DNA of 64,000 bases from Streptomyces alanosinicus (GTDB lineage: Bacteria; Actinomycetota; Actinomycetes; Streptomycetales; Streptomycetaceae). Position numbers and translations under genes: made by a program. This document shows positions 9,213-18,190 of this stretch, piece by piece (position 1 is the first letter of the stretch; every line of letters starts with the position of its first letter). The stretch covers positions 1,116,001-1,180,000 of the forward strand of contig NZ_BMVG01000001.1 of NCBI RefSeq assembly GCF_014650595.1. The letters run 5' to 3'. The notes beneath the pieces were generated by a model. It was not told the origin of the DNA, searched no databases, and saw nothing but the letters and a program-made list of their open reading frames with translations.

Positions 9213-10091
9213 CTAGCGGAACACCGAGGGAGGTGGGGCCGGGGAGGCCGCCGCCGTCTCGTCCGTCACCGGGAGCGCACCGCCCGTGAAGTCCGTGAGC
9301 TGCTTGCCGTGTTCGACCCGGGCCGGGTGCGGGTCGGAGGCGGCGCGGCGGGTGAGTTCGGCGAGTGGGAGCGGGGCGTCGCAGGCCACCAGGATCGCGT
9401 TGCCGAAGCGCTTGCCGCGCAGCACCGCGGGGTCGGCGATCAGCGCGAGTTCGGCGAACCGGGCGGCGGCGGTGGCGATCTGGCCGCGCAGATGGGTGAG
9501 CGGCGGGCCGTCGGCGAGGTTGGCGGCGTAGATCCCGGACGGCCGCAGGGCCCGGCGGACCTCGTCCAGGAACTCGACGGAGGTCAGGTGGGCCGGGGTG
9601 CGGGCGCCACTGAAGACATCGGCGATGACCAGGTCCGCCCAGCCGTCCGGCACCTTGGCGAGACCCGCGCGCGCGTCCGCCGAACGCACCCTGATCCGGG
9701 CGTTCGCGTCCAACGGCAGTTCCCGGCGGACCAGTTGGACAAGGCTCGCGTCCCGCTCGATGACCTGCTGGGTGGAGCGGGGCCGGGTGGCGGCGGCGTA
9801 CCGGGCGAGGGTGAAGGCACCGCCGCCGAGGTGCAGGGCGTGCACGGGCTTGCCGGGCGGGGCGAGGAGGTCGATGACATGGCCGAGACGGCGCTGGTAC
9901 TCGAAGGAGAGGTGCGCGGGGTCGTCCAGGTCGACGTGCGACTGGGGGGCGCCGTCGATCAGCAGCGTCCATGCCCGGCCGCGGTCGGGATCGGGGACGA
10001 GCTGGGCGAGTCCGCCGTCGACCGCCTCCACGACGGCTTCGACGGCGGCCGATCCGCGCCGTGTCTGCCGCGTGCTCCTGGACCTGCCCAT
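9213..10091 (-). CDS. Spermidine-synthase-like SAM-dependent protein
   Basis: 292 aa with a Rossmann methyltransferase/aminopropyltransferase fold. Motif I is HALHLGGGAFTLARY, the acidic cofactor residue follows in QVIERDASLV, and ADLVIADVFSGARTP matches the catalytic-Asp region of the spermidine synthase family. ATG 10091 (MGRSRSTRQTRRG) is chosen because the longer reading adds only low-complexity residues. It is a stand-alone family member, so the substrate may not be a polyamine. Isolated gene, no operon partner. Confidence 0.8.
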   Translation of the reverse strand: MGRSRSTRQTRRGSAAVEAVVEAVDGGLAQLVPDPDRGRAWTLLIDGAPQSHVDLDDPAHLSFEYQRRLGHVIDLLAPPGKPVHALHLGGGAFTLARYAAATRPRSTQQVIERDASLVQLVRRELPLDANARIRVRSADARAGLAKVPDGWADLVIADVFSGARTPAHLTSVEFLDEVRRALRPSGIYAANLADGPPLTHLRGQIATAAARFAELALIADPAVLRGKRFGNAILVACDAPLPLAELTRRAASDPHPARVEHGKQLTDFTGGALPVTDETAAASPAPPPSVFR

Positions 10092-10210
10092 TCGGCCATT
10101 GTCGCAGGCCGTGCGGGACCGCGCCGCGCCGACGGCCGGCCGACCCCGACGGCCGCCGCGGGCCGCCCGGGGCCGACTGAGCCCGCCCGGAGCCGGCTGA
10201 GCCCGCCGCC

Positions 10211-10615
10211 TCACTTGCGGCTGTCGGCCGCCTCGATCATCCGGGCCGCCTCCCCGAGGGCCCGGCGCAGCACCACCGGGTCGGTGGCGAGGTCGGCCTC
10301 GCCGGGCGGCAGCAGCCAGTCGGAGCTCTCCACCGGTTCCCCGGGGTTCAGTCTGAGTCCGCGCCCGTCCGTCTCCGTGCACGTACTGCCGGGCACGTCC
10401 CAGCAGGCCGCCGTGCCGGCCGGGACCAGGAAGCCGAGGGTGGCGCAGCCGCCGTCGTGCAGGACGGGGCCCACGCCGTCACCGGCACCGCGCCGCAGGA
10501 TGTCGACCGCCTCAAGGCCCTGCCGGGCCGGTACCGTCACGAGGTCGCAGGCCGCCGCGTCCTCTACGGACGACGACGGCGACGTACAAGGATCGTTGCT
10601 CTGGCTGGTCTCCAT
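10211..10615 (-). CDS. Conserved hypothetical protein, possible prim-pol-like fragment family
   Basis: 134 aa. ATG 10615 is supported by GGAGG five bases upstream; a GTG 15 bases earlier lacks such a site. Residues about 45-130 hold a repeated small-residue/Gly pattern (LGFLVPAGTAACWDVPG, SDWLLPPGEADL, RRALGEAARMIEAA). It weakly resembles the 192-aa protein at 20.2 kb (PAGTA..., W-L-x-P-P, then VL/AL helices) and streptomycete proteins annotated as DNA primase/polymerase-like. No catalytic acidic triad is seen. Divergent from the TPR regulator. Function unknown. Confidence 0.65.
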   Translation of the reverse strand: METSQSNDPCTSPSSSVEDAAACDLVTVPARQGLEAVDILRRGAGDGVGPVLHDGGCATLGFLVPAGTAACWDVPGSTCTETDGRGLRLNPGEPVESSDWLLPPGEADLATDPVVLRRALGEAARMIEAADSRK

Positions 10616-10881
10616 GCCGGCCTCCACCACACAGCCCTGTTGCGGTCCATGGAGTTCAACGCGTCAGCGCGTCAACGGCTACGGCACAAGTGCGCCGCAA
10701 AGGATGGCACTTCATGGCAGATCATGGATGAGATATCCGGTTTGTAGCTAAACACAGCGTGGCGGGTCCTTCACAGCAGGTACGTTCATGCCCGCCGGAA
10801 CCAGGGCGTCACTCGGACAACTCGTCCCGAATCCGCCCCGGATCCGGCATGGTTCGACGGTTCGCACGAGAGGACCCGGCC

Positions 10882-12360
10882 ATGGCGTCGTCAACCGCGA
10901 CCTCGTCACTGCCCGAACGGCCATCCCGGCCGAACCTCGCCTTCCGGCAACTGCGCGGCAGGCGCTCACCGGCCGAGTTCGCGGCGCTCGTACGGCGCGC
11001 CGCGCGCGAGATCGGTGAGCGGGTGAGTTGTGACGCGCGTTACATCGGCAGGGTCGAGGCGGGCGAGATCCGCTGCCCGAACTACGCATACGAACGGGTG
11101 TTCCTGCATATGTTCCCCGGTCGCACGCTCACCGACCTCGGGTTCGCGCCCCGCTCGTCCGTCCGCGGCCGCGCGGCGCGTACGACGGCGGACGCGCCCG
11201 TGACGCTCATCGTCGGTGAGCGCCACCGGGCCGGTGAGACGCCGGGGGCGCTCTTGCCGTATGACACACCGGACGGGCACGACCCGCACGACCCGCACGA
11301 GCCGTACGCGAAAGACCACCTGAACCACGAGGAGAGCGACGTGCTGCGTCGCGCATTCATGACCGGCGGAGGCGCCACGGTGGCCGCCGCCACGCTGACC
11401 CCGATGGGGCTCACCACGGACACCGCGGCGGCGGTACGGTCCGCGCGCCGGCCCGGCAGCCCCGAGGCGGCCGCCCTGGAGGAGGCCGTCCGCCGGATCC
11501 GGCTGCTCGACGACCGGCACGGCGCGGACGGCCTCTACCGGCGTGCGGCGGCTCCCCTGCGCGCGGCCTACGCGCTGCTGGACGCCGGCGCGACCCGGCA
11601 GACCACCGCCGAGCGGCTGCACTCCGGCGCCGGTGAACTCGCCATCTCCGTGGGCTGGCTGGCACACGACTCCGGCCGCTTCGACGATGCCCGCTCGCAC
11701 TACGCGGAGGCGCTGGCCACGGCCCGGATGACCGGGGATCCGGCGCTGGAGGCGCACGCGTTCTGCAACACCGCGTTCCTCGCGCGGGACGCCGGCCGCC
11801 CCCGCGAGGCGGTCCGCGCGGCACAGGCCGCGCAGCGCGCCGCCCGGCCCCTGGGCTCCGCGCGGCTGCTGTCGCTGCTCGCGCTGCGCGAGGCGGGCGG
11901 CTGGGCGGGGCTCGCCGACCGCACCGGCTGCGAGCAGGCGCTCGTGCGGGCGCAGACCTTCTTCGGGCGGGGCCGCTCGGACGCCGACCCCGAGTGGATG
12001 AGCTTCTACGGAGAGGCCGAGCTGGAGGGTCTGGAGGCGCAGTGCTGGTCCACGCTGGGCGACTGGCGGCGCGCGTCCCGGCACGCGCGCCGGGCGGCGC
12101 AGCTGCAGGATCCGCACTTCACCCGGAACATCGCGCTGTACACCGCCGAGCTGGCCGACGACCTCGCCCGCGAGGGGCGTCCCGACGAGGCGGCGGAGGC
12201 GGGGCTGCGGGTGCTGACCTTGCTGGACCAGGTGCAGTCGTCCCGGATCCAGTCGATGCTGGCGGGGACGGCGCGGGTGCTGCTGCCGCACCGGCGGGCG
12301 TCGGGGGTGTCGGACTTCCTCGACCGCCACGCGTGTGCGCCGCGGGTCGGGCGGGCGTAG
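10882..12360 (+). CDS. NsdA-like transcriptional regulator with TPR repeats
   Basis: 492 aa. An N-terminal helix-turn-helix-like region (residues about 20-75: FRQLRGRRSPAEFAALVRRA, RYIGRVEAGEIRCPNYAYERVFLHMFPGRTL) is followed by a Tat-like segment (LRRAFMTGGGATVAAATL) and then helical repeats up to the end (for example DSGRFDDARSHYAEALATARMTGD). This is the layout of the streptomycete NsdA-type regulators of differentiation and antibiotic production. ATG 10882 is preceded by GAGAGG; an ATG 33 bases earlier is possible. Direct targets are not visible. The upstream 266 bp shared with the divergent small gene holds the promoters. Confidence 0.8.
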   Translation: MASSTATSSLPERPSRPNLAFRQLRGRRSPAEFAALVRRAAREIGERVSCDARYIGRVEAGEIRCPNYAYERVFLHMFPGRTLTDLGFAPRSSVRGRAARTTADAPVTLIVGERHRAGETPGALLPYDTPDGHDPHDPHEPYAKDHLNHEESDVLRRAFMTGGGATVAAATLTPMGLTTDTAAAVRSARRPGSPEAAALEEAVRRIRLLDDRHGADGLYRRAAAPLRAAYALLDAGATRQTTAERLHSGAGELAISVGWLAHDSGRFDDARSHYAEALATARMTGDPALEAHAFCNTAFLARDAGRPREAVRAAQAAQRAARPLGSARLLSLLALREAGGWAGLADRTGCEQALVRAQTFFGRGRSDADPEWMSFYGEAELEGLEAQCWSTLGDWRRASRHARRAAQLQDPHFTRNIALYTAELADDLAREGRPDEAAEAGLRVLTLLDQVQSSRIQSMLAGTARVLLPHRRASGVSDFLDRHACAPRVGRA

Positions 12361-12405
12361 CGGTCGGGGGTAGGGGGAGCAGTCGGCGCGGGGGTGCGGC
12401 AGTCG

Positions 12406-12424
12406 GCGCCCCTGGAAGGGGCGC
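12406..12424. terminator. Bidirectional hairpin between convergent genes
   Basis: GCGCCCCT and AGGGGCGC form a perfect 8-bp stem with a GGA loop, placed between the stop of the TPR regulator and the stop of the convergent phosphatase gene. GC-rich hairpins without a U-run are usual terminators in Streptomyces. Confidence 0.6.
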
Positions 12425-12439
12425 GCCGGCTTTCGGGGG

Positions 12440-13036
12440 TCACACCGCCAGGTGGCCCATGTCGTTCCAGCTCTCGATCGCCGGCTCGCCATAAGCCCAG
12501 CCCAGCACGGACAGCGAGGTCGGGCTGAGGCGGATCCGCGCGGCGAAGTCCAGTGGCAGGCCCAGCCAGCGGGCGCCGATGGAGCGCAGGATGTGGCCGT
12601 GGGCGAAGACCAGGACGTCGCGGTCGGCCGACCGCGCCCAGGCCACCACCTCGTCGGCGCGCGCGGTCACGTCGGCGATGCTCTCGCCCTCGGGCACACC
12701 GTCCCGCCAGATCAGCCACCTGGGCCGCACCGCCTGTATCTCGGCCGGCGTCATGCCCTCGTAGGCGCCGTAGTCCCACTCCATGAGCGTGTCCCACGGG
12801 GTGGCCCGGTCGCCGAAGCCGGCCAGTTCGCACGTCTCACGCGCGCGTGCCAGCGGGCTGGTGCGCACCTCCACCGCCGGCAGCCCGTCCAGCGGAGCGC
12901 GGTGCAGTCGCTCGCCGAGCAGCTTGGCCCCCCGCCGGCCCTCCTCCAGCAGCGGCACGTCGGTCCTGCCGGTGTGCTTGCCGGACAGCGACCATTGCGT
13001 CTGTCCGTGCCGGGCCAGCAGGATGCGCGGTGCCAT
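12440..13036 (-). CDS. Histidine phosphatase (phosphoglycerate-mutase-like)
   Basis: 198 aa. The catalytic histidine motif RHGQTQWS is near residues 9-16, the phosphate-binding arginine is in [11 protein letters not shown], the acid region is [11 protein letters not shown], and the second histidine is in [12 protein letters not shown] 13036 gives the standard family start [11 protein letters not shown], with GGAAAGG upstream. Probably a broad phosphomonoesterase or sugar-phosphate phosphatase; the fructose-2,6-bisphosphatase/cobalamin-type branches cannot be separated here. Confidence 0.88.
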   Translation of the reverse strand: MAPRILLARHGQTQWSLSGKHTGRTDVPLLEEGRRGAKLLGERLHRAPLDGLPAVEVRTSPLARARETCELAGFGDRATPWDTLMEWDYGAYEGMTPAEIQAVRPRWLIWRDGVPEGESIADVTARADEVVAWARSADRDVLVFAHGHILRSIGARWLGLPLDFAARIRLSPTSLSVLGWAYGEPAIESWNDMGHLAV

Positions 13037-13253
13037 GAGGGACCTTTCCGGGAGCGGGACGCCACACAGACGCCACGGGAACAAGAAAAGAGGACTTCTC
13101 CATCATCGCTCACACCCGTTCGGGGCAACCCGACGGGCGATGTCGGCGTCTTTGTGGGCCGGAGGGCCCGCATGGGCGAGATACGGACGCCGTAAAGTGG
13201 CACGGTCGCCCACGGCGGCGCACCACAGCGGAACGAACGGGGAGGGCCATCGG

Positions 13254-14198
13254 ATGCCGCAGACCGAGCCACCGGGCACCGAGGGGGTCCCGCGTACCCG
13301 GCTGCGCTGGTGGACCGAGCTGCCGCTGATCCTCCTGGTCTACGGCTGCTACTCGGCCGGCCGGCTGCTCGCGCGCGGTGACGTGCACAGCGCCGTCGAC
13401 CACGGTCTGGCGCTCCTGCGCCTCGAACAGGCCCTGCACCTGAACGCCGAGCACCCGCTCAACCGGCTGTTCACGCGCGAGCCCTGGCTGGGCGTGCCGG
13501 CGGACTTCTGGTACGCCTCGCTGCACTACCTGATCACGCCCGTCCTGCTGATCTGGCTGTTCCGGGCCCGCGCCGAGCACTACCGGCGGGCCCGCACCTG
13601 GCTGATGACCTCGACCTTCATCGGCCTGATCGGCTTCACGCTGATGCCGACCTGCCCGCCCAGGCTGCTGGCCGCGGGGCACGGCTTCGTGGACACCATG
13701 GCGCACTACAGCTCGTACGGCTGGTGGGGCGCGGACGCGAGCGCGCCGCGCGGCATGGGCGGGATGACCAACCAGTACGCGGCGATGCCGAGCCTGCACG
13801 TCGGCTGGGCGCTGTGGTGCGGCGTGATGCTGTGGCGGCACGGCGGCACCCGCCTCGCGAAGATCCTCGGCGTCGCCTATCCGCTGGGGACCGCGCTCGT
13901 GGTCATGGGCACCGCCAACCACTACTTCCTCGACGCGGTCGCGGGCGTCGCCGTGATGGGTGTCGGCTACCTGCTCGCGCCGCGGGTCATGCGCGGCCTG
14001 GACCTGCTCCGTTCCCGGCTGTTCCGGCGGGGCGCGGCGGTCGCGGCCGGCACGGACTCCCCGATTGTCAGTGGCGGATGCCAGACTTCCGCGGGTGAGC
14101 GAATTCCACGGCAGCGCGAGTCGCAGCTCGACGCCGGTGCCGAACCGGACGCCTCCCCCCGCGACGCGGGCGAAGGGGCTCGGGCGTCGGCTCGCTGA
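13254..14198 (+). CDS. PAP2-family membrane phosphatase/inositolphosphotransferase-like
   Basis: 314 aa with about six membrane helices. The PAP2 signature is AAMPSLHVGW (residues 177-185) and NHYFLDAVAG (222-231, with catalytic His223 and Asp227). It resembles the Aur1/Ipt1-type branch used on lipid phosphates or phosphoinositides. GGGGAGG precedes ATG 13254. The last 35 codons, from about residue 280, look like low-complexity sequence and overlap the start of the next gene by 104 bp, so either that tail is dispensable or the next start is downstream. It may be co-transcribed with the nuclease-helicase genes. Confidence 0.85.
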   Translation: MPQTEPPGTEGVPRTRLRWWTELPLILLVYGCYSAGRLLARGDVHSAVDHGLALLRLEQALHLNAEHPLNRLFTREPWLGVPADFWYASLHYLITPVLLIWLFRARAEHYRRARTWLMTSTFIGLIGFTLMPTCPPRLLAAGHGFVDTMAHYSSYGWWGADASAPRGMGGMTNQYAAMPSLHVGWALWCGVMLWRHGGTRLAKILGVAYPLGTALVVMGTANHYFLDAVAGVAVMGVGYLLAPRVMRGLDLLRSRLFRRGAAVAAGTDSPIVSGGCQTSAGERIPRQRESQLDAGAEPDASPRDAGEGARASAR

Positions 14199-15273
14199 GC
14201 TGCGCGGCCCCGACGTCCCCGCCAGGGCCCTGGACGCGCGCGCCCTCGCGGCACTCGCCGCGAACCCCGGGTGCGCGCGGCGGGCGATCCTGGACGGCGC
14301 CGGGGTGGACAAGGCGCGCCTGGCGAGCGCGCTGGGCGCGCCCTCCGGTTTCGGGCAGTCGCAGTTCGCGCTGACCCGGGGCAACGCGTTCGAGGCCCGG
14401 GTGAAGGCCGACGGCGGCGCGGAGCTGCTGCGCCTCGCGCACACCCGTCTCGACCCGGGCGCCGAGCCGCCGGCCGGGGCCGCCGTACCCGACCTGACCG
14501 CGCACGGCCCCGAGGGGCGTACGGCCCGTACGGCGCTGGCGCTGCGCGAGGCCACGCGCGCGGGCGGCTGGACGCTCCTGGACCATCCGATGCTGGCGCT
14601 GGACGTGGCCGGCTCGTTCGCCTTCCTGGAGCCGGACGCGGTGGTGGTGCACCCCGACGGCAGCTGGTCGGTGGTGGAGATCAAGTCCTTCCCGATGCTG
14701 GACGGTTCGGCGGACCCGGCCAAGGTCGGCGCGGCGGCCCGGCAGGCGGCGGTGTACGTGCTGGCGCTGGAGAAGGTCGCCGCACGGCTCGATCCGGTGC
14801 CGCGCGTGCGTCACCGGGTGCTGCTGGTGTGCCCGAAGGACTTCTCCAACCTGGCCGCGGGCCGTGCCGTCGACGTCCGCAAGCAGCGCGCGGTGACCGC
14901 GCGCCAGCTGGCCCGGCTCACCCGGATCGAGGAGATCGCCGAGGCCCTGCCGGAGGGCGTGTGCTTCGCCCCCGACCGCAGTGCCGAGCAGCTGACGGCC
15001 GCCGTGGCGGCGGTCCCGGCGACGTACGCACCCGAGTGCCTGTCCGCCTGCGAGCTGGCCTTCCACTGCCGCGAACGCTCCCGCGAGGCGGGCGCCGTCA
15101 CCCGCCTCGGCCGCTCTCTGCGGGCGGAACTGGGCGGTCTGAGCACGGTCGAGGACGTCCTCGCGGCGGCCCGCGGCGAGACGGGCGAGCCGGACGACCC
15201 GGCGGTCGCGGCGCTGCGCCGGGCGGCGGCCTTGCGGGCCGAGGCTCTGGCGGAGGTGTCCGCGTGTCCCTGA
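14095..15273 (+). CDS. PD-(D/E)XK nuclease with predicted 4Fe-4S cluster (Cas4/AddB/Dna2-like)
   Basis: 392 aa. The nuclease core shows Glu100 (TRGNAFEARV), Asp181 (LEPDAVVV), Glu195-x-Lys197 (SVVEIKSF) and Gln217 (ARQAAVY), in RecB/Cas4-family order. Cys60 (NPGCARRAILD) and three C-terminal cysteines, Cys315, Cys319 and Cys325 (CLSACELAFHC), fit the split four-cysteine cluster of Cas4, AddB and Dna2, here spaced C-x3-C-x5-C. Start GTG 14095 overlaps the PAP2 gene by 104 bp; an in-frame GTG 14 codons later is an alternative. It overlaps the next gene by 10 bp. It should resect or cleave DNA with the partner helicase. Confidence 0.8.
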   Translation: MSEFHGSASRSSTPVPNRTPPPATRAKGLGRRLAELRGPDVPARALDARALAALAANPGCARRAILDGAGVDKARLASALGAPSGFGQSQFALTRGNAFEARVKADGGAELLRLAHTRLDPGAEPPAGAAVPDLTAHGPEGRTARTALALREATRAGGWTLLDHPMLALDVAGSFAFLEPDAVVVHPDGSWSVVEIKSFPMLDGSADPAKVGAAARQAAVYVLALEKVAARLDPVPRVRHRVLLVCPKDFSNLAAGRAVDVRKQRAVTARQLARLTRIEEIAEALPEGVCFAPDRSAEQLTAAVAAVPATYAPECLSACELAFHCRERSREAGAVTRLGRSLRAELGGLSTVEDVLAAARGETGEPDDPAVAALRRAAALRAEALAEVSACP

Positions 15274-16853
15274 TCACCACCCTGGCCCGGCTGGAAGCCG
15301 TCAGCAGCGGCCGTGCCCAGCCCGTCGCGACCGTCCGGCACCGGCATCTGTCGGCGCGGCCGCTGGTGTTCGTGCCGCTCACCACCGCCGGTGAGGCCGG
15401 CGCCCCGCTCGGCGCGCTGGCCGGCACCGACCGGGACGCCCCGCGTCTGCTGGTCGTACCGCAGCCGCGCGACCGCGATCTGCGCTTCACGTTCCTCGCC
15501 GACCTGGCCGACACCGTCCTGCCGTACATCGACTCCTACGCCGGGTCCGTGGAGGCGGCCGAGCGCACCGAGACCGACCCGGAGACCGGCCAGCGGGTCA
15601 AGGTCGAGGCGGAGCTGTGCGCGGACGCCCCCCAGCTGATCGTGCCGAGCCGCGCGGGCCTGGACTTCGTACGGCTGCTGGGCCGCTCGATGCGGTTCCG
15701 CCGTACGGCCGAGCAGGACCCCGAGGCGCCCTATCCGGCGCCGCCCCGGGTGCCGCTGCTCGGTCGCTGGCTCACCCACTACGGCGAGCGGTCCCGGGTC
15801 CCCGGCTCCTCCCTCCTCCTCGCCCTGACCGATGTGCTGTCCCGGCACTGGGCGAGCGGCCAGTCCGCCTTGGAGGACCAGCATCTGGGCGCGCTGCTCG
15901 CCTGGATCGACCCTCCGGAGGGCGGCTGTGGCGCCGCGGCCGCGCGCCGGGCCGAGCTGGCCAGGGACGCGGCGGGCCAGCTGCTGTGTCCGCCGGCCGG
16001 TCCCGCCACCGACCCGGCGTTCGACAACAAGCTGCTGGCCCCGGCGATCGAGCGCTACGACCGTGCCCGCACCGCGCTCGCCGCGGCCGAGGACGCCCTG
16101 GCCGCCGACGACCGGCTGGCCGCGCTCACGGCGGCCGAGCGGGAGGTCCGCGACCTGGTGGCGAGCCGCACCCGGCCCACCTGGGACGCGGTGTGGCGGG
16201 GCCTGGATCTGCTGCGGGCGCTGCCCGAGGGGGCGCATGCCGAGGAGCGCTGGACGCGCGACCGCTGGTCCTTCACCGGCCATCGCGACCGGGTGCTGGC
16301 CGGCGAGCCCCCGCAGCCGCGCCGGGACGACGCGGTGACGGCGGCGAACAAGCTGGCCACGCGCGAGCGCGAGCAGGCCCGGCTGGAGGCGCAGGAGGCG
16401 CTGGACGACCCGCTGGTGATGGCGGGGCGGCGGCTGGCCGGGGAGGCGTTCACGGGCGAGGTGACCGATGTCGTCCTCGCGTACAGCGAGGGCAAGCGGC
16501 CGAGTCCGCGCCCGCTGGTGACGGTCCGCACGGACGACCGGCCGCATCTCGCGGAGCGCGCGAAGGTGTACCGCTCGCTGGGCGGCAGGCCGCAGTCGGC
16601 GGAGCTGGCCGGGCAGGAGGCCGACGGGGTGCTGGTCCTGCGCGTCCTGGACAAGATGGGCCGCGGCAAGGAGCCGGAGCCCGGTTCGGTGCCGGAGAAG
16701 GGCGACCGGATCTGCTTCACGCTCTTCGAGCACGAGCAGCGCGGCGGCGCGAGACTGCCCGACCCCGAGGACACGCCGTGGACCCACGGCGGCCCCCCGG
16801 GTGAGCCCGCGCCGGAGGCCCCCGACACCGTGACCGAGGAGGACGTGCTGTGA
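15264..16853 (+). CDS. Uncharacterised middle protein of the nuclease-helicase operon
   Basis: 529 aa, start GTG 15264 with GCGGAGG upstream, overlapping the nuclease gene by 10 bp and the helicase gene by 4 bp. No domain is recognised. The first 120 residues are beta-rich (ARPLVFVPLTTAG, RLLVVPQPRDRDLRFTFLADLAD). The middle (about 260-380) is helical with a likely coiled coil (RYDRARTALAAAEDALAADDRLAALTAAEREVRDL). Residues 400-490 look like an OB-like beta region (FTGEVTDVVLAYSEGKRP, PLVTVRTDDRP, GDRICFTLFEHE). Tight coupling suggests a complex subunit, perhaps a DNA-binding or clamp part. Confidence 0.75.
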   Translation: MSLITTLARLEAVSSGRAQPVATVRHRHLSARPLVFVPLTTAGEAGAPLGALAGTDRDAPRLLVVPQPRDRDLRFTFLADLADTVLPYIDSYAGSVEAAERTETDPETGQRVKVEAELCADAPQLIVPSRAGLDFVRLLGRSMRFRRTAEQDPEAPYPAPPRVPLLGRWLTHYGERSRVPGSSLLLALTDVLSRHWASGQSALEDQHLGALLAWIDPPEGGCGAAAARRAELARDAAGQLLCPPAGPATDPAFDNKLLAPAIERYDRARTALAAAEDALAADDRLAALTAAEREVRDLVASRTRPTWDAVWRGLDLLRALPEGAHAEERWTRDRWSFTGHRDRVLAGEPPQPRRDDAVTAANKLATREREQARLEAQEALDDPLVMAGRRLAGEAFTGEVTDVVLAYSEGKRPSPRPLVTVRTDDRPHLAERAKVYRSLGGRPQSAELAGQEADGVLVLRVLDKMGRGKEPEPGSVPEKGDRICFTLFEHEQRGGARLPDPEDTPWTHGGPPGEPAPEAPDTVTEEDVL

Positions 16854-18190
16854 CGACGGCCGACCTGGCCCCCGGGGCCGCCGCCGCCCGCGCCACCGAC
16901 GCGATCCTCCACGACACGGTGCACGGCACCGAGCGGGGCGTGGTCGTGGACTCCCCGCCGGGCGCCGGCAAGTCGACACTCGTGGTCCGCGCGGCCCTCG
17001 AACTGGCTGAGGCGGGCCGCCCGTTGATGGTCGTGGCGCAGACGAACGCCCAGGTGGACGACCTCGTCCTGCGGCTCGCCGAGAAGAACCCGGACCTGCC
17101 GGTGGGCCGGCTGCACAGCAGCGACACCGACGCCTACGACAAGGCGCTGGACGACCTGCCGCAGGTCCGCACGTCCGCGAAGGCCGCCGACCTCGGCGCT
17201 CTGCCGGTCGTGCTGTCCACGGCGGCGAAGTGGGCGCATGTGAAGGTGGACGAGCCCTGGCGGCACGCGATCGTGGACGAGGCGTACCAGATGCGTTCCG
17301 ACTCGCTGCTGGCCGTGGCCGGGCTGTTCGAGCGGGCGCTGTTCGTCGGCGACCCGGGCCAGCTGGATCCGTTCGCGATCGTCGGCAGCGAGCAGTGGGC
17401 GGGCCTGTCGTACGACCCCTCGGCCTCCGCCGTCACCACCCTGCTGGCCCACAACCCGGCGCTCCCCCAGCACCGCCTGCCGGTCTCCTGGCGACTGCCC
17501 GCCTCGGCGGCGCCGCTGGTCTCCGACGCGTTCTACCCGTACACCCCGTTCCGTAGCGGCACCGCCCACGGCGACCGCCGGCTGAGCTTCGCGGTCCCCT
17601 CGGACGGCTCCGGACCGGACCGGGTGATCGACGAGGCGGCGGATTCCGGCTGGGGCCTGCTGGAGCTGCCCGCCCGGCATACCCCGCGCACGGATCCGGA
17701 GGCGGTGCGCGCGGTGGCCACCGTGGTACGCCGGCTGCTGGACCGGGGCGGCGCGGCGACGTCGGAGCGCGCGCCCGGCCGGCCGCTGCCGCTGACCGCC
17801 GACCGCGTCGCCGTCGGCACCGCCCATCGCGACCAGGCGGCGGCGGTCCGAACGGCGCTCGCCGAGCTGGGCGTGGCGGACGTCACGGTCGACACCGCGA
17901 ACCGGCTCCAGGGCCGGGAGTACGACGTCACGGTCGTCCTGCACCCGCTCTCCGGCCGCCCCGACGCCACCGCCTTCCACCTGGAGACCGGCCGCCTGTG
18001 CGTCCTGGCCTCCCGCCACCGCCACGCCTGCATCGTGGTCTGCCGCGCCGGCATCGGCGACCTCCTGGACGACTACCCCTCCACGGAACCGGTCCAGCTG
18101 GGCACGCTGGTGAAGTTCCCGGACGGGTGGGAGGCAATGATGTCCACATGGGATCACTGGTCCGAGCACCGGGTGGTCTGGCGCCCCTGA
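16850..18190 (+). CDS. SF1-type DNA/RNA helicase of the nuclease operon
   Basis: 446 aa, GTG overlapping the upstream stop (GTGA). Motif I SPPGAGKS (35-42, Lys41), motif II VDEAYQM (142-148), motif III GDPGQLDP (168-175), motif IV-like SWRLP, motif V TANRLQGREYDVTVV and motif VI LASRHRHACIVV are all present, so an active SF1 (UvrD/Dna2-like) motor is expected. Only the motor is here; the nuclease is the separate gene two upstream. The final 23 residues (PDGWEAMMSTWDHWSEHRVVWRP) lie in a 171-bp repeat; the third, diverged copy downstream encodes a related ending, so this C-terminus may be a replaced one. Confidence 0.87.
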   Translation: MTTADLAPGAAAARATDAILHDTVHGTERGVVVDSPPGAGKSTLVVRAALELAEAGRPLMVVAQTNAQVDDLVLRLAEKNPDLPVGRLHSSDTDAYDKALDDLPQVRTSAKAADLGALPVVLSTAAKWAHVKVDEPWRHAIVDEAYQMRSDSLLAVAGLFERALFVGDPGQLDPFAIVGSEQWAGLSYDPSASAVTTLLAHNPALPQHRLPVSWRLPASAAPLVSDAFYPYTPFRSGTAHGDRRLSFAVPSDGSGPDRVIDEAADSGWGLLELPARHTPRTDPEAVRAVATVVRRLLDRGGAATSERAPGRPLPLTADRVAVGTAHRDQAAAVRTALAELGVADVTVDTANRLQGREYDVTVVLHPLSGRPDATAFHLETGRLCVLASRHRHACIVVCRAGIGDLLDDYPSTEPVQLGTLVKFPDGWEAMMSTWDHWSEHRVVWRP

